Source of the DNA: Ponticaulis sp.
Lineage (GTDB): Bacteria > Pseudomonadota > Alphaproteobacteria > Caulobacterales > Hyphomonadaceae
Length of the DNA stretch: 64,000 nt
Assembly (NCBI GenBank): GCA_002692725.1
Contig: NZLU01000025.1
Location: 248,001-312,000 of the forward strand
Direction: 5' to 3'
The stretch's first letter is position 1; every line of letters starts with the position of its first letter. Below, in pieces: positions 1 through 8,998 of the stretch. A program made the position numbers and the translations under genes. The notes below the pieces were generated by a model, which was given only the letters and a program-made list of their open reading frames with translations, ran no database searches and was not told the origin of the DNA.

Positions 1-2937
1 GTTGTTACGGGTTCCGCGATCCGCGGCACACCGGAAGACGCAGCGCTGCCTGTAAACGTCTATTCAGCTCAGGATCTTGAGCTTCAGGGTAGCCCAACGG
101 GTCTTCAGTTTGCGAAAGAACTGACACAGTCCGGTCCGACGGTTGGTGAAGCCAACTATTTCGGCGGCGGTAACCTGACCGGGTCACCGAGCTTCAACCT
201 TCGCGGTATTGGCGCTGATAAAACTCTGACGCTCCTTAACGGTCGTCGGATGAGCGAGAACCTCTCCAACATTCCGAGCATTGCGCTTCAGCGGACTGAG
301 GTTCTGAAAGACGGTGCGGCCGTTATTTACGGTGCTGACGCAGTCGGCGGTGTTGTGAACTTCATCACAAAAACCGGATTTGAAGGTTTTGAAGCTCGCG
401 GCAACTACAAGTATGTGAGCGACACCGACGGTGAATGGGATCTCGGTGCCATTTACGGTTGGGAGGGCGACAGCGCCAGCTTCCTTATTTCGGCTGAATG
501 GGAGCACCGTTCGCGCCTCGAAACAGAAGACCGCGACTGGTCTTATGTTCCTTACACAGAAAACCCTGCGCCATGGTCGTCTCTGACCAACCTCGGCCTG
601 TACTATCCGAAATCTGCGACAGGTTCATTCCTGTCAGGCGCAATCGCTGACTTTAACCAGTCCATGTGTGAAGCTCAGGATGGTGTTTATACTCCGAACG
701 AAGCTCCTGGTGGCCAAGGCTGTCTCTATAACTACATCTCTTACTACAACCTCGTAGAAGATCAGGACATCTATCGGATTTATTCTCAGCTCGACACTGA
801 GATTAACGAGAACATGAACTTCCACGTGGACTTCTCTTATGGCCAGGTGAAAGTTCCAGAACAGTTTGCGTCTCCGTCACTGCCGACGACCCAGGGGCCT
901 GCTACAACGACTGGCGCAACCTTCCAGTACCGTGTTCCGGTCACAAACCCATTCGTCGCTGAATTTGCCAACCGTTCTGGTTGGGCTGCGAACCCATACT
1001 CAGCTTACACCAGTTTTTATGACATCCTGCTGCTTCGTCCTTTCGCGCACAATGGTAACCCTGTTGGCGGTCGTGGCGAAGGCTTCGGTAATGCGGCGTC
1101 TATCGACAACCAGGTCTGGCGCGTGTCTGCCAGCCTCGACGGTACGCTCGGTGAAGCGTTCGGTCCTGCGGAAGACATTGGCTACAATTTCGGCGTGACC
1201 TACAACGAGTCGATCTCAGCTTATAACGAGACAGATATTCTCGGTTTCCGTCTTCAGGAAGCCCTGAATGGTTTCGGTGGTCCGGCTTGTAACGCTCCAG
1301 ACCTCGACTCCTCGCAGCTGGGTACTCAGAACCCTGCAGCGGCCGGTGTTGGCGATTGTATGTGGTACAACCCGTTCTCGTCTGCTTATGCTAGCCAGCC
1401 GGAACTCGGCCTTGCAAACCCGAACTATGTTCCAGGCTCTGAGAACTCTGATGAGCTTGTGTCCTGGTTGTTCGGCGATCGTTTCGCTGAGACGAAGGTC
1501 AACAGCATCACGCTGGACGCAGTCTTTGACGGCGTACTTCCTGTGAACCTTCCAGGCGGTCAGGTCGGCTGGGCTGTTGGTAGCCAGGGCCGCATGATTG
1601 AGAGCCGTCAGTTTGTTCCTGGCGAGTTCTATAACGGCAACACACCATGTGCGTGGCCGGTCGGTCAGCGTCCACTGCCTAACGGACACCCTGACTTCAA
1701 CGGTTGTACTCTGAACGAGCCAGGTCCATTCGGCTTCTTCGGCACCAACCCACCTGATTACTATGACCAGCAGTCTTTCTCACTCTTCGGTGAGACCAGC
1801 CTGCCAATCACGGACGACATCAATGTTCAGGCAGCTGTTCGTCGTGAGGAATTCTCTGGTGGTCTGGGTGCAACCGTCTACAAGCTCTCTGGTAAGTGGC
1901 AGGTCATGGACCCGCTCGCATTCCGTGCCTCTTTTGGTACGAACTTCCAGGCTCCTCCGATCACTCTGCAGCCGGGTAACATTTCGAACGTTGTTCGCTC
2001 TTACACCGTTGCAGGCGGTGCATGGCTTGCAGGTTCAAGTGTGACCCGTACAGACATCACGCCAGAGGAAGCAGAATCCTGGAACATTGGTGCGATCTGG
2101 CAGAGCCAGGGCTTCTCATCTGACCATGATTTGACAGTTATTCTGGACTATTTCGACATTCACACCATGGGTGAGATCGGCGAAATCGCTCCGCATAACT
2201 TCATTGCTGATGCTGTGTTTGAAAATGTTGGTGGAACCTTCTTCGCGGATTGTTCGCACCCACTTATCGGTCGCGTCGACTTCAACGATAACCCGGTAAC
2301 AAACCCAGGTGGCGGTTGTACCCAAGGTGTGACAACAGCACTTGACCTCAACCGTATCACAACGGAAATTGGTAACGGTTCTGATCAGTTCACCTCTGGC
2401 TTTGACTATCAGATCAATTACCGGTTCCCAATCGGTGAAGCGGACGCGACCTTCGGTCTGACTGGTACATCACTCACTGAATTGTCGACGAGCGCCCGCG
2501 TTCTTGACGGTTTCGAAGTGACGCCTGAGGATGATCGTCTTGGTAATCTGAACTTCTCATCTGTCGGTTTTGCGGCTCCGAAGCATCGCATAAATGCATT
2601 CTTCAATTATAACCGCGGTGATCACAATGCGCGTCTCACAGCTCGCTATGTGTCCGGAACCACAGATGAGCGGGGCTCAGTCGACCCAATCGGTCTGATC
2701 CCGGGTTCAATGACACCAGTCCCTGAGTTCACCAAAGGTGTCGAAATCGACAGCACGCTGACCTTTGATGCGACCTATGTCTATGATCTGAATGAGAATA
2801 TGCGCGTCACGGCGACCATGCTCAACATTCTGGACGAAGACCCGCCATTCGTTCGTGCAGAGTTCGGTTATGACCCACGTATGGGGATCGACGCACTCGG
2901 TCGTACGATCGAAGTTGGTCTCAAGCTCACCTACTAA
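1..2937 (+). CDS. TonB-dependent receptor, 5' end outside window
   Basis: Outer-membrane, TonB-energised importer; substrate not identifiable. The frame is open from base 1, so the signal peptide lies upstream. The first visible residues VVTGSAIRGT look like a TonB box. The plug domain follows (visible residues about 15-130, including FNLRGIGADKTLTLLNGRR and YGADAVGGVVNFIT), then a long beta-barrel ending in VGLKLTY. The 978 visible residues fit a complete plug and barrel of this family. Several large extracellular loops carry cysteines. The gene stands alone and is closed by a strong terminator 24 bp after the stop. Confidence 0.93.
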   Translation, partial: VVTGSAIRGTPEDAALPVNVYSAQDLELQGSPTGLQFAKELTQSGPTVGEANYFGGGNLTGSPSFNLRGIGADKTLTLLNGRRMSENLSNIPSIALQRTEVLKDGAAVIYGADAVGGVVNFITKTGFEGFEARGNYKYVSDTDGEWDLGAIYGWEGDSASFLISAEWEHRSRLETEDRDWSYVPYTENPAPWSSLTNLGLYYPKSATGSFLSGAIADFNQSMCEAQDGVYTPNEAPGGQGCLYNYISYYNLVEDQDIYRIYSQLDTEINENMNFHVDFSYGQVKVPEQFASPSLPTTQGPATTTGATFQYRVPVTNPFVAEFANRSGWAANPYSAYTSFYDILLLRPFAHNGNPVGGRGEGFGNAASIDNQVWRVSASLDGTLGEAFGPAEDIGYNFGVTYNESISAYNETDILGFRLQEALNGFGGPACNAPDLDSSQLGTQNPAAAGVGDCMWYNPFSSAYASQPELGLANPNYVPGSENSDELVSWLFGDRFAETKVNSITLDAVFDGVLPVNLPGGQVGWAVGSQGRMIESRQFVPGEFYNGNTPCAWPVGQRPLPNGHPDFNGCTLNEPGPFGFFGTNPPDYYDQQSFSLFGETSLPITDDINVQAAVRREEFSGGLGATVYKLSGKWQVMDPLAFRASFGTNFQAPPITLQPGNISNVVRSYTVAGGAWLAGSSVTRTDITPEEAESWNIGAIWQSQGFSSDHDLTVILDYFDIHTMGEIGEIAPHNFIADAVFENVGGTFFADCSHPLIGRVDFNDNPVTNPGGGCTQGVTTALDLNRITTEIGNGSDQFTSGFDYQINYRFPIGEADATFGLTGTSLTELSTSARVLDGFEVTPEDDRLGNLNFSSVGFAAPKHRINAFFNYNRGDHNARLTARYVSGTTDERGSVDPIGLIPGSMTPVPEFTKGVEIDSTLTFDATYVYDLNENMRVTATMLNILDEDPPFVRAEFGYDPRMGIDALGRTIEVGLKLTY

Positions 2938-2961
2938 GGTGATCTGATCTGAACAACAAAG

Positions 2962-2990
2962 CCCGGCGATGCTGCATCGCCGGGTTTTTT
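2962..2990 (+). terminator. Rho-independent terminator of the TonB receptor
   Basis: GC-rich hairpin with 10-bp arms (2962-2971 and 2975-2984), a CTG loop, followed by six T. It separates the receptor from the cytochrome pair. Confidence 0.9.
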
Positions 2991-3134
2991 ATTGCCCAAT
3001 GAAAATTCAGTGCGAGGATATCTTTACCGCGTCACTTCGCAGATCGATTGACTGGGTCTGTGTCTAATCTATTCTACGCGGAAGAGGAGAACTGGCGCGG
3101 AACTGTTCCCGTCGGTGGAGAGAGGGAAATCAAC

Positions 3135-3677
3135 ATGAAAAACGTATTGGTCGTTCTGGGGCTGAGTGCCTCACTTTGTCTCGTTGGTTGTGGTGGCTCA
3201 GAGGAATCAGAGACCGCAGTTGCAGATGAACCTGCGGCGGCTCCGGCGGCAGAACCGGAAACAGCCAGTGAAGAGACCGGCACATCCGAATTTGCGGCTG
3301 TGATTGAAGCGCGTCAGCAGAATTACAAAACTATCGGTGGTAACTTCAAAACAATTTCAGACAATCTGAGAGCTGATGAAGCTGACATTGAAGCCGTGCA
3401 GGCCGCTGCAGCAAAAGTCGCGGAATTGTCCCTGGAAGTGCCAAGCTGGTTCCCAGAAGGGTCTGGTCCTGAAGCGGGGGTCGAAACAGAAGCGCTCCCA
3501 GCAATTTGGGAGAAGCCAGCTGAATTCACAGCAGCCGTGGAACGTTTCCAGACTACTGCTGCGGCACTGAATGAAGCCGCTGAGACCAGTGACATGGCGG
3601 CCGTTGGTGCGGCCTTTCGTCCAGTAGGTGGATCATGTGGTGGCTGCCATGATGAATTCCGTTTGGACGATGATTAA
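3135..3677 (+). CDS. cytochrome c'/c556-like lipoprotein
   Basis: Predicted periplasmic, membrane-anchored electron carrier of the four-helix cytochrome c' type. The chosen start (ATG 3135) follows GGAGAGAGGG and begins a clean lipoprotein signal (lipobox LVGC). An in-frame ATG at 3048 would add 29 residues ahead of it and is unlikely. An Ala/Pro/Glu-rich linker (about residues 25-55) leads to a helical domain with a C-terminal heme motif CGGCH eight residues before the end, as usual for this class. It lies 19 bp upstream of a b-type cytochrome gene, a common pairing, which suggests electron transfer between the two. The physiological partner is unknown. Confidence 0.88.
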   Translation: MKNVLVVLGLSASLCLVGCGGSEESETAVADEPAAAPAAEPETASEETGTSEFAAVIEARQQNYKTIGGNFKTISDNLRADEADIEAVQAAAAKVAELSLEVPSWFPEGSGPEAGVETEALPAIWEKPAEFTAAVERFQTTAAALNEAAETSDMAAVGAAFRPVGGSCGGCHDEFRLDDD

Positions 3678-3696
3678 ACTTCAGGCCTGACACAAT

Positions 3697-4446
3697 ATGA
3701 CAAGCGATACTTCGGAAAGTGGCCAGTCCCGGATCCTGATCTGGGACTGGACGGTGCGGTTTTTCCATTGGCTGACAGTCCTGCTCGTCATCTGCATGTG
3801 GTCGACAGCAGATAAGCATGACATATGGAAAACGCTTGATCAGTTCTTGATCGATGCGGGTGTTTCTGAATATGGCTGGGGTGCAATGGGTTTTCACCAG
3901 CGTTTTGGCATGTGTCTGTTATTTTTGCTGATTTTCAGAATCTATTGGGGCGTTTTCGGTTCGGCGACGGCTCGGTTCGCCGGGTTCATAAAGGGCCCCG
4001 GCGCGATTGTTGAGTATGTGAAAACGCTGAAAACAAGGCCCTATAAGCCGGGCGTGGGTCACAGCCCTTTAGGCGCTCTCAGTGTGGTCGCTCTATTGAT
4101 TGTGCTGGTCAGTCAGCTGACAACCGGCATGTTTACCGTGGATGTGGACGGGATTGAATCCGGGCCCTTATCTCATTTGGTCGATTTCGATACCGGGCGT
4201 TTGTTTGCAGACCTGCACGAAATGTCGTTCCGGGCGCTTTATATTTTGATTGGTCTGCATATTCTGGCCGTTCTGTTCTACCAGCTTTATCTCAAAGCCA
4301 ATCTGGTGATCCCGATGATCACCGGAAAGCGACCCGCAAACAGTGTCGTTCAAAAACAGTCTTTGCCGCCCGTGCGCGCGCCAATTCTTGCCGTAGGTAT
4401 TGGTGTTGTGTTGTCGGGCGTGATGGTCTGGCTGATCTGGACCTGA
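3697..4446 (+). CDS. cytochrome b561-family membrane protein
   Basis: Di-heme b-type cytochrome expected to sit in the inner membrane and pass electrons between the quinone pool and the cytochrome c encoded just upstream. A short polar N-terminus precedes IWDWTVRFFHWLTV, the typical first helix with its heme-ligand His. Further histidines in GFHQRFG and in the helix starting LHEMSFRALYILIGLH supply candidate ligands. Four core hydrophobic segments are visible, plus one at the C-terminus. At 249 residues it is somewhat longer than the usual 180-220, because of the C-terminal extension. It converges on the hydrolase gene with a 28-bp gap. Confidence 0.88.
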   Translation: MTSDTSESGQSRILIWDWTVRFFHWLTVLLVICMWSTADKHDIWKTLDQFLIDAGVSEYGWGAMGFHQRFGMCLLFLLIFRIYWGVFGSATARFAGFIKGPGAIVEYVKTLKTRPYKPGVGHSPLGALSVVALLIVLVSQLTTGMFTVDVDGIESGPLSHLVDFDTGRLFADLHEMSFRALYILIGLHILAVLFYQLYLKANLVIPMITGKRPANSVVQKQSLPPVRAPILAVGIGVVLSGVMVWLIWT

Positions 4447-4474
4447 GGATCAGCCAGTTGCCGAACGCGCCTGC

Positions 4475-5920
4475 TTAGTCGAATTGCTTTCGCTGGACGA
4501 TCCATGCCGGGTCTTCACACAGGCCACAGTCTTCTCCGGCAAACCATGCCTCGGCGGTCTTGTCGCTTTTGAGCTGCCATTCAAGCCAGGCGGTGATGAC
4601 TTCAGCAAAGCGTCCGCCATTCTTGTGCCGATGCGTCGCAATATGGCCTGCACCTTCCATCACGCCATAAAAGACGGGAATGTGGTTGAGGCGCTCAAAG
4701 TCGTCATTCGAGTTCTCAAACGCCGTGTCATTCGTCCCGCCATCGATGTAGAGGGCAGGCGTGTGCACATCCTTCAGATCATCCTTGGTGAAGGTTGATA
4801 GGCTCATACGTGGCGCATTGCCCGGGTTGAACGCGCCACTGTTCACGACGCCGATAGTATCCACACGCGGGTCAATTGAGGCTTCGAGCGTCATCAGGCC
4901 ACCACAGGACTGCCCCATGACAGCCAGTCTGTCGGTGTCGATTTTCTCTAGTAATCCGGCGTGCAGGTCAGGTGACGCTTCAAGCCAGTCGATCGCCTCG
5001 ACCATCTGGCTGCCGGTCGTGCGGGCCGCGTTCAACTCATCGATATAGGTGTGCGGACTCGATACCTTCCACCATTCGAGGCCCGTTGCTTCCGAAATGC
5101 TGTCGCGAAAATAAACCAGGCCAACCGATTCAATATTGTCCTTGTGTTCGGCCTTGGCTTGTTCGAGCAGAGCCTCGGCATCGGGGCCATCAACCGGAAC
5201 GGCCATGGCGTCACGACGCGCAATCATGGCCTGACTGGCCGTTGTGCCGGGCGTCGTGACAGCGACGTCGCGAGGTATGCCGCCCGACATGGCAAACGGC
5301 CAGACATCGAGCTCAGCACTCATAGGCACCACAGCCTTCAGCGAAGGCGGATTGGTTGTCAGTGCCTGCATTTGGCTGCCGCCGGTCGCTGAACAGCCCC
5401 ACATGCCAATATTGCCATTGCTCCAGGGCTGATCGGCGAGCCATTCAGTGATGTCGTAGGCATCCCATTTGGCCTCATCCACCCATTCCCCGCGATTATA
5501 GGCGATGTTGGTGCCGAAGCTGGCATAGACGCCGCGAAAGTCGACCACGGCGACATTGTAGCCATAGGGGAGAAGTTCCAGCGCATAGCCGGGATAGGCT
5601 TTTGCGGCTGGCTCACCGCGATAGCTGCGCCGATTGTAAGGGGTGTGCATCCAGATGACCGGCAGTTTTTCGTCTGCCAGCTCGCCGTTCAGAGTTGGTC
5701 GGAACAGGTCGACCGCCAGCCGCGTGCCATCCCGGACGGGCACGTAGAATGAAGAGCGCTCATACCCGTCATAGGTCTGTTTGGAATAGCCTTCATAAAC
5801 GTTTGGCGCAGAGCGTTGAGCAGTATTTGCGTCAACCTGTCCCGGAGATGTTTCGCATCCGGTCAACAAAGCCAATGCAGAAACGCCAATACAACTGGCG
5901 ACGAACAGACGTCCGAACAT
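4475..5920 (-). CDS. CocE/NonD-like hydrolase lipoprotein with a chimeric second half
   Basis: Alpha/beta hydrolase, probably a periplasm-facing lipoprotein (lipobox LTGC, Cys22). Residues about 55-295 follow the CocE/X-Pro dipeptidyl peptidase pattern: VPVRDGTRLAVDLFRP, MHTPYNRRS, a nucleophile elbow GCSATGG with Ser177, and a WW...SPHTYID segment. From about residue 300 the sequence changes to a dienelactone-hydrolase-like pattern with a second elbow GQSCGG (Ser338), Asp398, His426 and a C-terminal CGLCEDPAW motif. Which serine is catalytic is unclear, though the Asp and His belong to the second half. The substrate (ester or amide) is unknown. It is transcribed divergently from the PQQ dehydrogenase. 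Confidence 0.82.
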   Translation of the reverse strand: MFGRLFVASCIGVSALALLTGCETSPGQVDANTAQRSAPNVYEGYSKQTYDGYERSSFYVPVRDGTRLAVDLFRPTLNGELADEKLPVIWMHTPYNRRSYRGEPAAKAYPGYALELLPYGYNVAVVDFRGVYASFGTNIAYNRGEWVDEAKWDAYDITEWLADQPWSNGNIGMWGCSATGGSQMQALTTNPPSLKAVVPMSAELDVWPFAMSGGIPRDVAVTTPGTTASQAMIARRDAMAVPVDGPDAEALLEQAKAEHKDNIESVGLVYFRDSISEATGLEWWKVSSPHTYIDELNAARTTGSQMVEAIDWLEASPDLHAGLLEKIDTDRLAVMGQSCGGLMTLEASIDPRVDTIGVVNSGAFNPGNAPRMSLSTFTKDDLKDVHTPALYIDGGTNDTAFENSNDDFERLNHIPVFYGVMEGAGHIATHRHKNGGRFAEVITAWLEWQLKSDKTAEAWFAGEDCGLCEDPAWIVQRKQFD

Positions 5921-6232
5921 TCAAGCCCCTCCCTCGGGTATTTTTGCAGACCTTCAGAGCGGGCTATCTGATGAAATCGCTTTCATCGGAGCTAAGACGA
6001 GCGCCCACCAACAGTCAATTGATCCTGTAAATGTTTCTTGAGAAGTCTGATTTCAGATCTAGTTAGCGGGAGTGACCCCGTTTGAGAGAATTCGAACACA
6101 TCTCTTTGAATGGAGCTAGATTGCCCTGACAAGCGGGTAATTTGGTGCTAGCCGGGTTATATGTGACTCGAAATATACAGCATATAATAATATGCGGGTC
6201 GGTCAGAACGAAAACATGGGGAGACGAAGTCA
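5921..6232. promoter_or_regulatory. divergent intergenic region (hydrolase / PQQ dehydrogenase)
   Basis: 312 bp without a credible gene between two divergent starts, so it must hold promoters for both. A short palindrome, TCTGATTTCAGA (6046-6057), is the only symmetric element noticed. The PQQ gene has a clear GGGGAG Shine-Dalgarno at about 6219. No confident -35/-10 pair was assigned. Confidence 0.4.
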
Positions 6233-8464
6233 GTGAAGTCATTGAAACGTGCAACAGCTCTGCTGAGCTGTGGAGTGCTTTTCGCGATTGTTCAGGCGTG
6301 CGCCGGACAAAATGGAACGACAGAGGACAGCGGACCGGTTGCCTCGCTTCCGGCGGCCCCAGAGGCGCAGTCTGGCGGTATCGGGCTGGCCGAACTCAGC
6401 GCAGCTGACAGCAATACCACCGATTGGTTGTCCACAGGCCGGACCTGGTCTGAACAGCGCTATAGCCCGCTTGATCAGATCAACACAGAGACCGTGTCGG
6501 GGCTCAAACTGGAATGGTATGCCGATCTTGATACCGCGCGGGGCCAGGAGGCGACGCCGCTGGTCATCGATGGCAAAATGTATGTCACAACGGCCTGGAG
6601 CAAAGTGTTTGCTTATGATGCCGTATCTGGCGATCTTCTCTGGAAATATGACCCACAAGTGCCGGGCGAAACCGGTGTCAAACCGTGCTGTGACGTGGTG
6701 AATCGCGGGCTCGCAGCCTGGGGCAACAAACTGTTTCTGGGGTCGCTGGATGGTCGTCTGATCGCGCTCGATATGACAAGCGGCGAGGAAGTCTGGGTCA
6801 CGGATACCATTGAGTCTGACCTGCCATACACGATTACAGGTGCGCCACGCGTCACGCGTGACGGTCTGGTCGTCATCGGCAATGGTGGCGCGGATATGGG
6901 CCGGACACGTGGCTATGTCACAGCCTATGACGCTGAAACAGGTGAAAAGGCGTGGCGGTTCTGGACGGTTCCGGACAATCCGGAGAAAGACCAGCCTGAA
7001 TATCTGCAGATGGCGGCTGAAACCTGGACGGGCGAATGGTGGAAAGTTGGCGGTGGCGGCACCGTGTGGGACGCCATGGCTTATGACCCCGAGCTTGATC
7101 TCATCTATATCGGCGTCGGCAACGGCGCGCCGTGGAACCAGCAATACCGCTCTCCGCAGGGCGGCGATAACCTTTTCCTTTCGTCTATCGTGGCAATCAA
7201 GGCCTCCAGTGGTGACTATGCCTGGCATTTCCAGACATCACCGGGCGATACTTGGGATTTCACGGCAACACAGCACATCATGCTGGCCGATCTCGAAATT
7301 GAGGGTGAAGCACGCAAAGTCCTGATGCAGGCGCCGAAGAACGGTTTTTTCTATGTGTTAGATCGTGCGACCGGCGAATTCATCTCCGGCAATAACTATA
7401 CGAATGTGACCTGGGCCAAGGGGCTGGACCCTGAAACAGGCCGTCCGGTCGAAGCGGATGGCGTGCGCTATCTCGACAAGGCGACCTTCATGTTCCCGGG
7501 ACCACTCGGCGGGCATAATTGGCACCCTATGGCGTTCAGCAAGGATGAAGGACTGGTCTATATTCCGGCTCAAAATGCGCCCGGCCAATATGACAGCCCG
7601 GATGCGTGGGATTTCTCCAAATACGGTTACAACACTGCGACCGGCGCCCGGGGGCAGGGCGTTATGATCGGCAGTGGCGATAATCCGATGGAGCGCCCTG
7701 ATCCGGCAGATCGCATCGCGCCTGTGCCTGAGCCTGCGGTCATTCAGGCGGTGGAGCCGCGTTCGCGCGCGCTGGGTTCACTGCTTGCCTGGGACCCGGT
7801 GACTCAGACCGAGAAATGGCGGGTTGAGTATCCCGGGCTGTGGAATGGCGGCGTGTTGGCAACGGGTGGCGGACTCGTCTTCCAAGGCACAGCTGTTGGC
7901 GATTTCAAAGCCTTCGATGCGGCCGATGGGACAGAGCTCTGGTCCATGCCAATCCAGACCGGCGCTGTGGCGGCGCCTATGACGTTTGAAAAAGACGGCA
8001 AGCAATATGTTGCTCTGCTCGCGGGTTGGGGCGGCGTGGTCGGTCTGCGGTCCGGCGTAACCCAGAACCGCAGCCGGATGCTGGTCTTTTCTCTCGAGGG
8101 AGAGGCGGAACTGCCAGAGGCATTGCCAATTCCAACGCGCGTTCTTGATCCGCCCGCTCAGTTCGCAAGCGAGGACATGATTGCGGAAGGTGGTCTGCTT
8201 TATCGCCGCTTCTGTGGGGTTTGTCATGGTGGCGGTGTGATCCCTGATCTGCGGTATTCCGCAGCCATCGGCAGTGAGCCCGCCTGGAATGCGATCGTCA
8301 GGGACGGATTGCTCGTGAATACGGGCATGATCGGATTTGGTGATGAACTGACTGATGACGAGCTGAAATCCATCCGCGGCTATGTGCTCGATCTGGCTCA
8401 TAAGGAAAAAGCGCGCCTGGAGAAAGATCCGGGCACGAAAGTGGAAGAGGCGCCGCGCCACTGA
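6233..8464 (+). CDS. PQQ-dependent quinohemoprotein alcohol dehydrogenase
   Basis: Periplasmic oxidation of alcohols or aldehydes, passing electrons from PQQ through a covalent heme c to the respiratory chain. The GTG start has a GGGGAG ribosome site 8 bp upstream. The signal peptide ends around residue 23, possibly as a lipoprotein (IVQAC). Residues 60-625 form the eight-bladed propeller, with the vicinal disulfide CC152-153 and the active-site GDTWDF (Asp342). Position +2 from this Asp is Thr, not Asp, so a calcium rather than lanthanide enzyme is expected. A fused C-terminal cytochrome c domain carries CGVCH at 661-665. The 743-residue length is normal for type II quinohemoproteins. Confidence 0.92.
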   Translation: MKSLKRATALLSCGVLFAIVQACAGQNGTTEDSGPVASLPAAPEAQSGGIGLAELSAADSNTTDWLSTGRTWSEQRYSPLDQINTETVSGLKLEWYADLDTARGQEATPLVIDGKMYVTTAWSKVFAYDAVSGDLLWKYDPQVPGETGVKPCCDVVNRGLAAWGNKLFLGSLDGRLIALDMTSGEEVWVTDTIESDLPYTITGAPRVTRDGLVVIGNGGADMGRTRGYVTAYDAETGEKAWRFWTVPDNPEKDQPEYLQMAAETWTGEWWKVGGGGTVWDAMAYDPELDLIYIGVGNGAPWNQQYRSPQGGDNLFLSSIVAIKASSGDYAWHFQTSPGDTWDFTATQHIMLADLEIEGEARKVLMQAPKNGFFYVLDRATGEFISGNNYTNVTWAKGLDPETGRPVEADGVRYLDKATFMFPGPLGGHNWHPMAFSKDEGLVYIPAQNAPGQYDSPDAWDFSKYGYNTATGARGQGVMIGSGDNPMERPDPADRIAPVPEPAVIQAVEPRSRALGSLLAWDPVTQTEKWRVEYPGLWNGGVLATGGGLVFQGTAVGDFKAFDAADGTELWSMPIQTGAVAAPMTFEKDGKQYVALLAGWGGVVGLRSGVTQNRSRMLVFSLEGEAELPEALPIPTRVLDPPAQFASEDMIAEGGLLYRRFCGVCHGGGVIPDLRYSAAIGSEPAWNAIVRDGLLVNTGMIGFGDELTDDELKSIRGYVLDLAHKEKARLEKDPGTKVEEAPRH

Positions 8465-8479
8465 TGTTCAAGATTGGAA

Positions 8480-8506
8480 GGGCCGGGGAAACCCGGCTCT
8501 TTTTTT
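8480..8506 (+). terminator. Rho-independent terminator of the PQQ dehydrogenase
   Basis: Eight-pair GC-rich stem (8480-8487 with 8492-8499, one G-U), GAAA loop, then seven T. Confidence 0.9.
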
Positions 8507-8647
8507 GAAGCTCAAATCCATACAGCGGCAGACCTGCCGTCGGGCTTTGGCCCGCCAGGCCGGGGGTGGCTCACGCGGCGTGAGGCACATAAGATGCGAA
8601 AGTCTGCTAAGCGGCTTGCCAAGTTGAAGCCCCACAGGGGCGAAGGC

Positions 8648-8722
8648 TGGTGCCGCGAGAGAGAATTGAACTCTCGACCTCACCCTTACCAAGGGTGCGC
8701 TCTACCACTGAGCTACCGCGGC
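8648..8722 (-). tRNA. tRNA-Thr (anticodon GGT)
   Basis: Read on the minus strand, this folds as a complete cloverleaf: acceptor GCCGCGG paired with TCGCGGC, D-arm GCTC/GAGC, anticodon stem CACCC/GGGTG around loop TTGGTAA, a T-arm with TTCAATT, and an encoded CCA at 8648-8650. The anticodon GGT reads ACC/ACU threonine codons. Confidence 0.95.
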
Positions 8723-8797
8723 ATTGAAATCGCAGAGCGCGCTCGTTACCTCAAAGCTTCTGAATTGAAAACCCCAATTAGCAAATGCGGCTGAAGA

Positions 8798-8959
8798 ATG
8801 TCTGAAGAATCGGGAAAGTCCGGGCGTAAGCCGAGCAAGAATGAGAAAGAAGATCGGCTCAAAGCCGCACTTCGCGCGAATCTACGTCGACGCAAGGCCG
8901 CATCAAGGAAAACCGTTGATGAGGCGGACCCTGTAAAAGCACCAAAATCGCCTAAATAA
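8798..8959 (+). CDS. small basic conserved hypothetical protein upstream of murA
   Basis: A 53-residue highly charged protein with a basic helix-like core (EDRLKAALRANLRRRKA) and a Lys/Pro-rich tail. Short proteins with this ...RLxxALRxNLxRRK pattern are recalled immediately upstream of murA in many alphaproteobacteria. The function is unknown. It ends 39 bp before murA and may be co-transcribed. No signal peptide or membrane segment is visible. Confidence 0.7.
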   Translation: MSEESGKSGRKPSKNEKEDRLKAALRANLRRRKAASRKTVDEADPVKAPKSPK

Positions 8960-8998
8960 CGCCTTTGCCTTTCCACGACTCTCAGCATAGCGTGCAGA

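Noticed and set aside
6239..7228. 329-residue minus-strand open frame
   Set aside because: Lies wholly antisense to the PQQ dehydrogenase, has no family features; a shadow of a GC-rich coding frame.
8520..8797. genomic island or prophage insertion at tRNA-Thr
   Set aside because: No integrase, no second attachment-like repeat and housekeeping genes directly follow.
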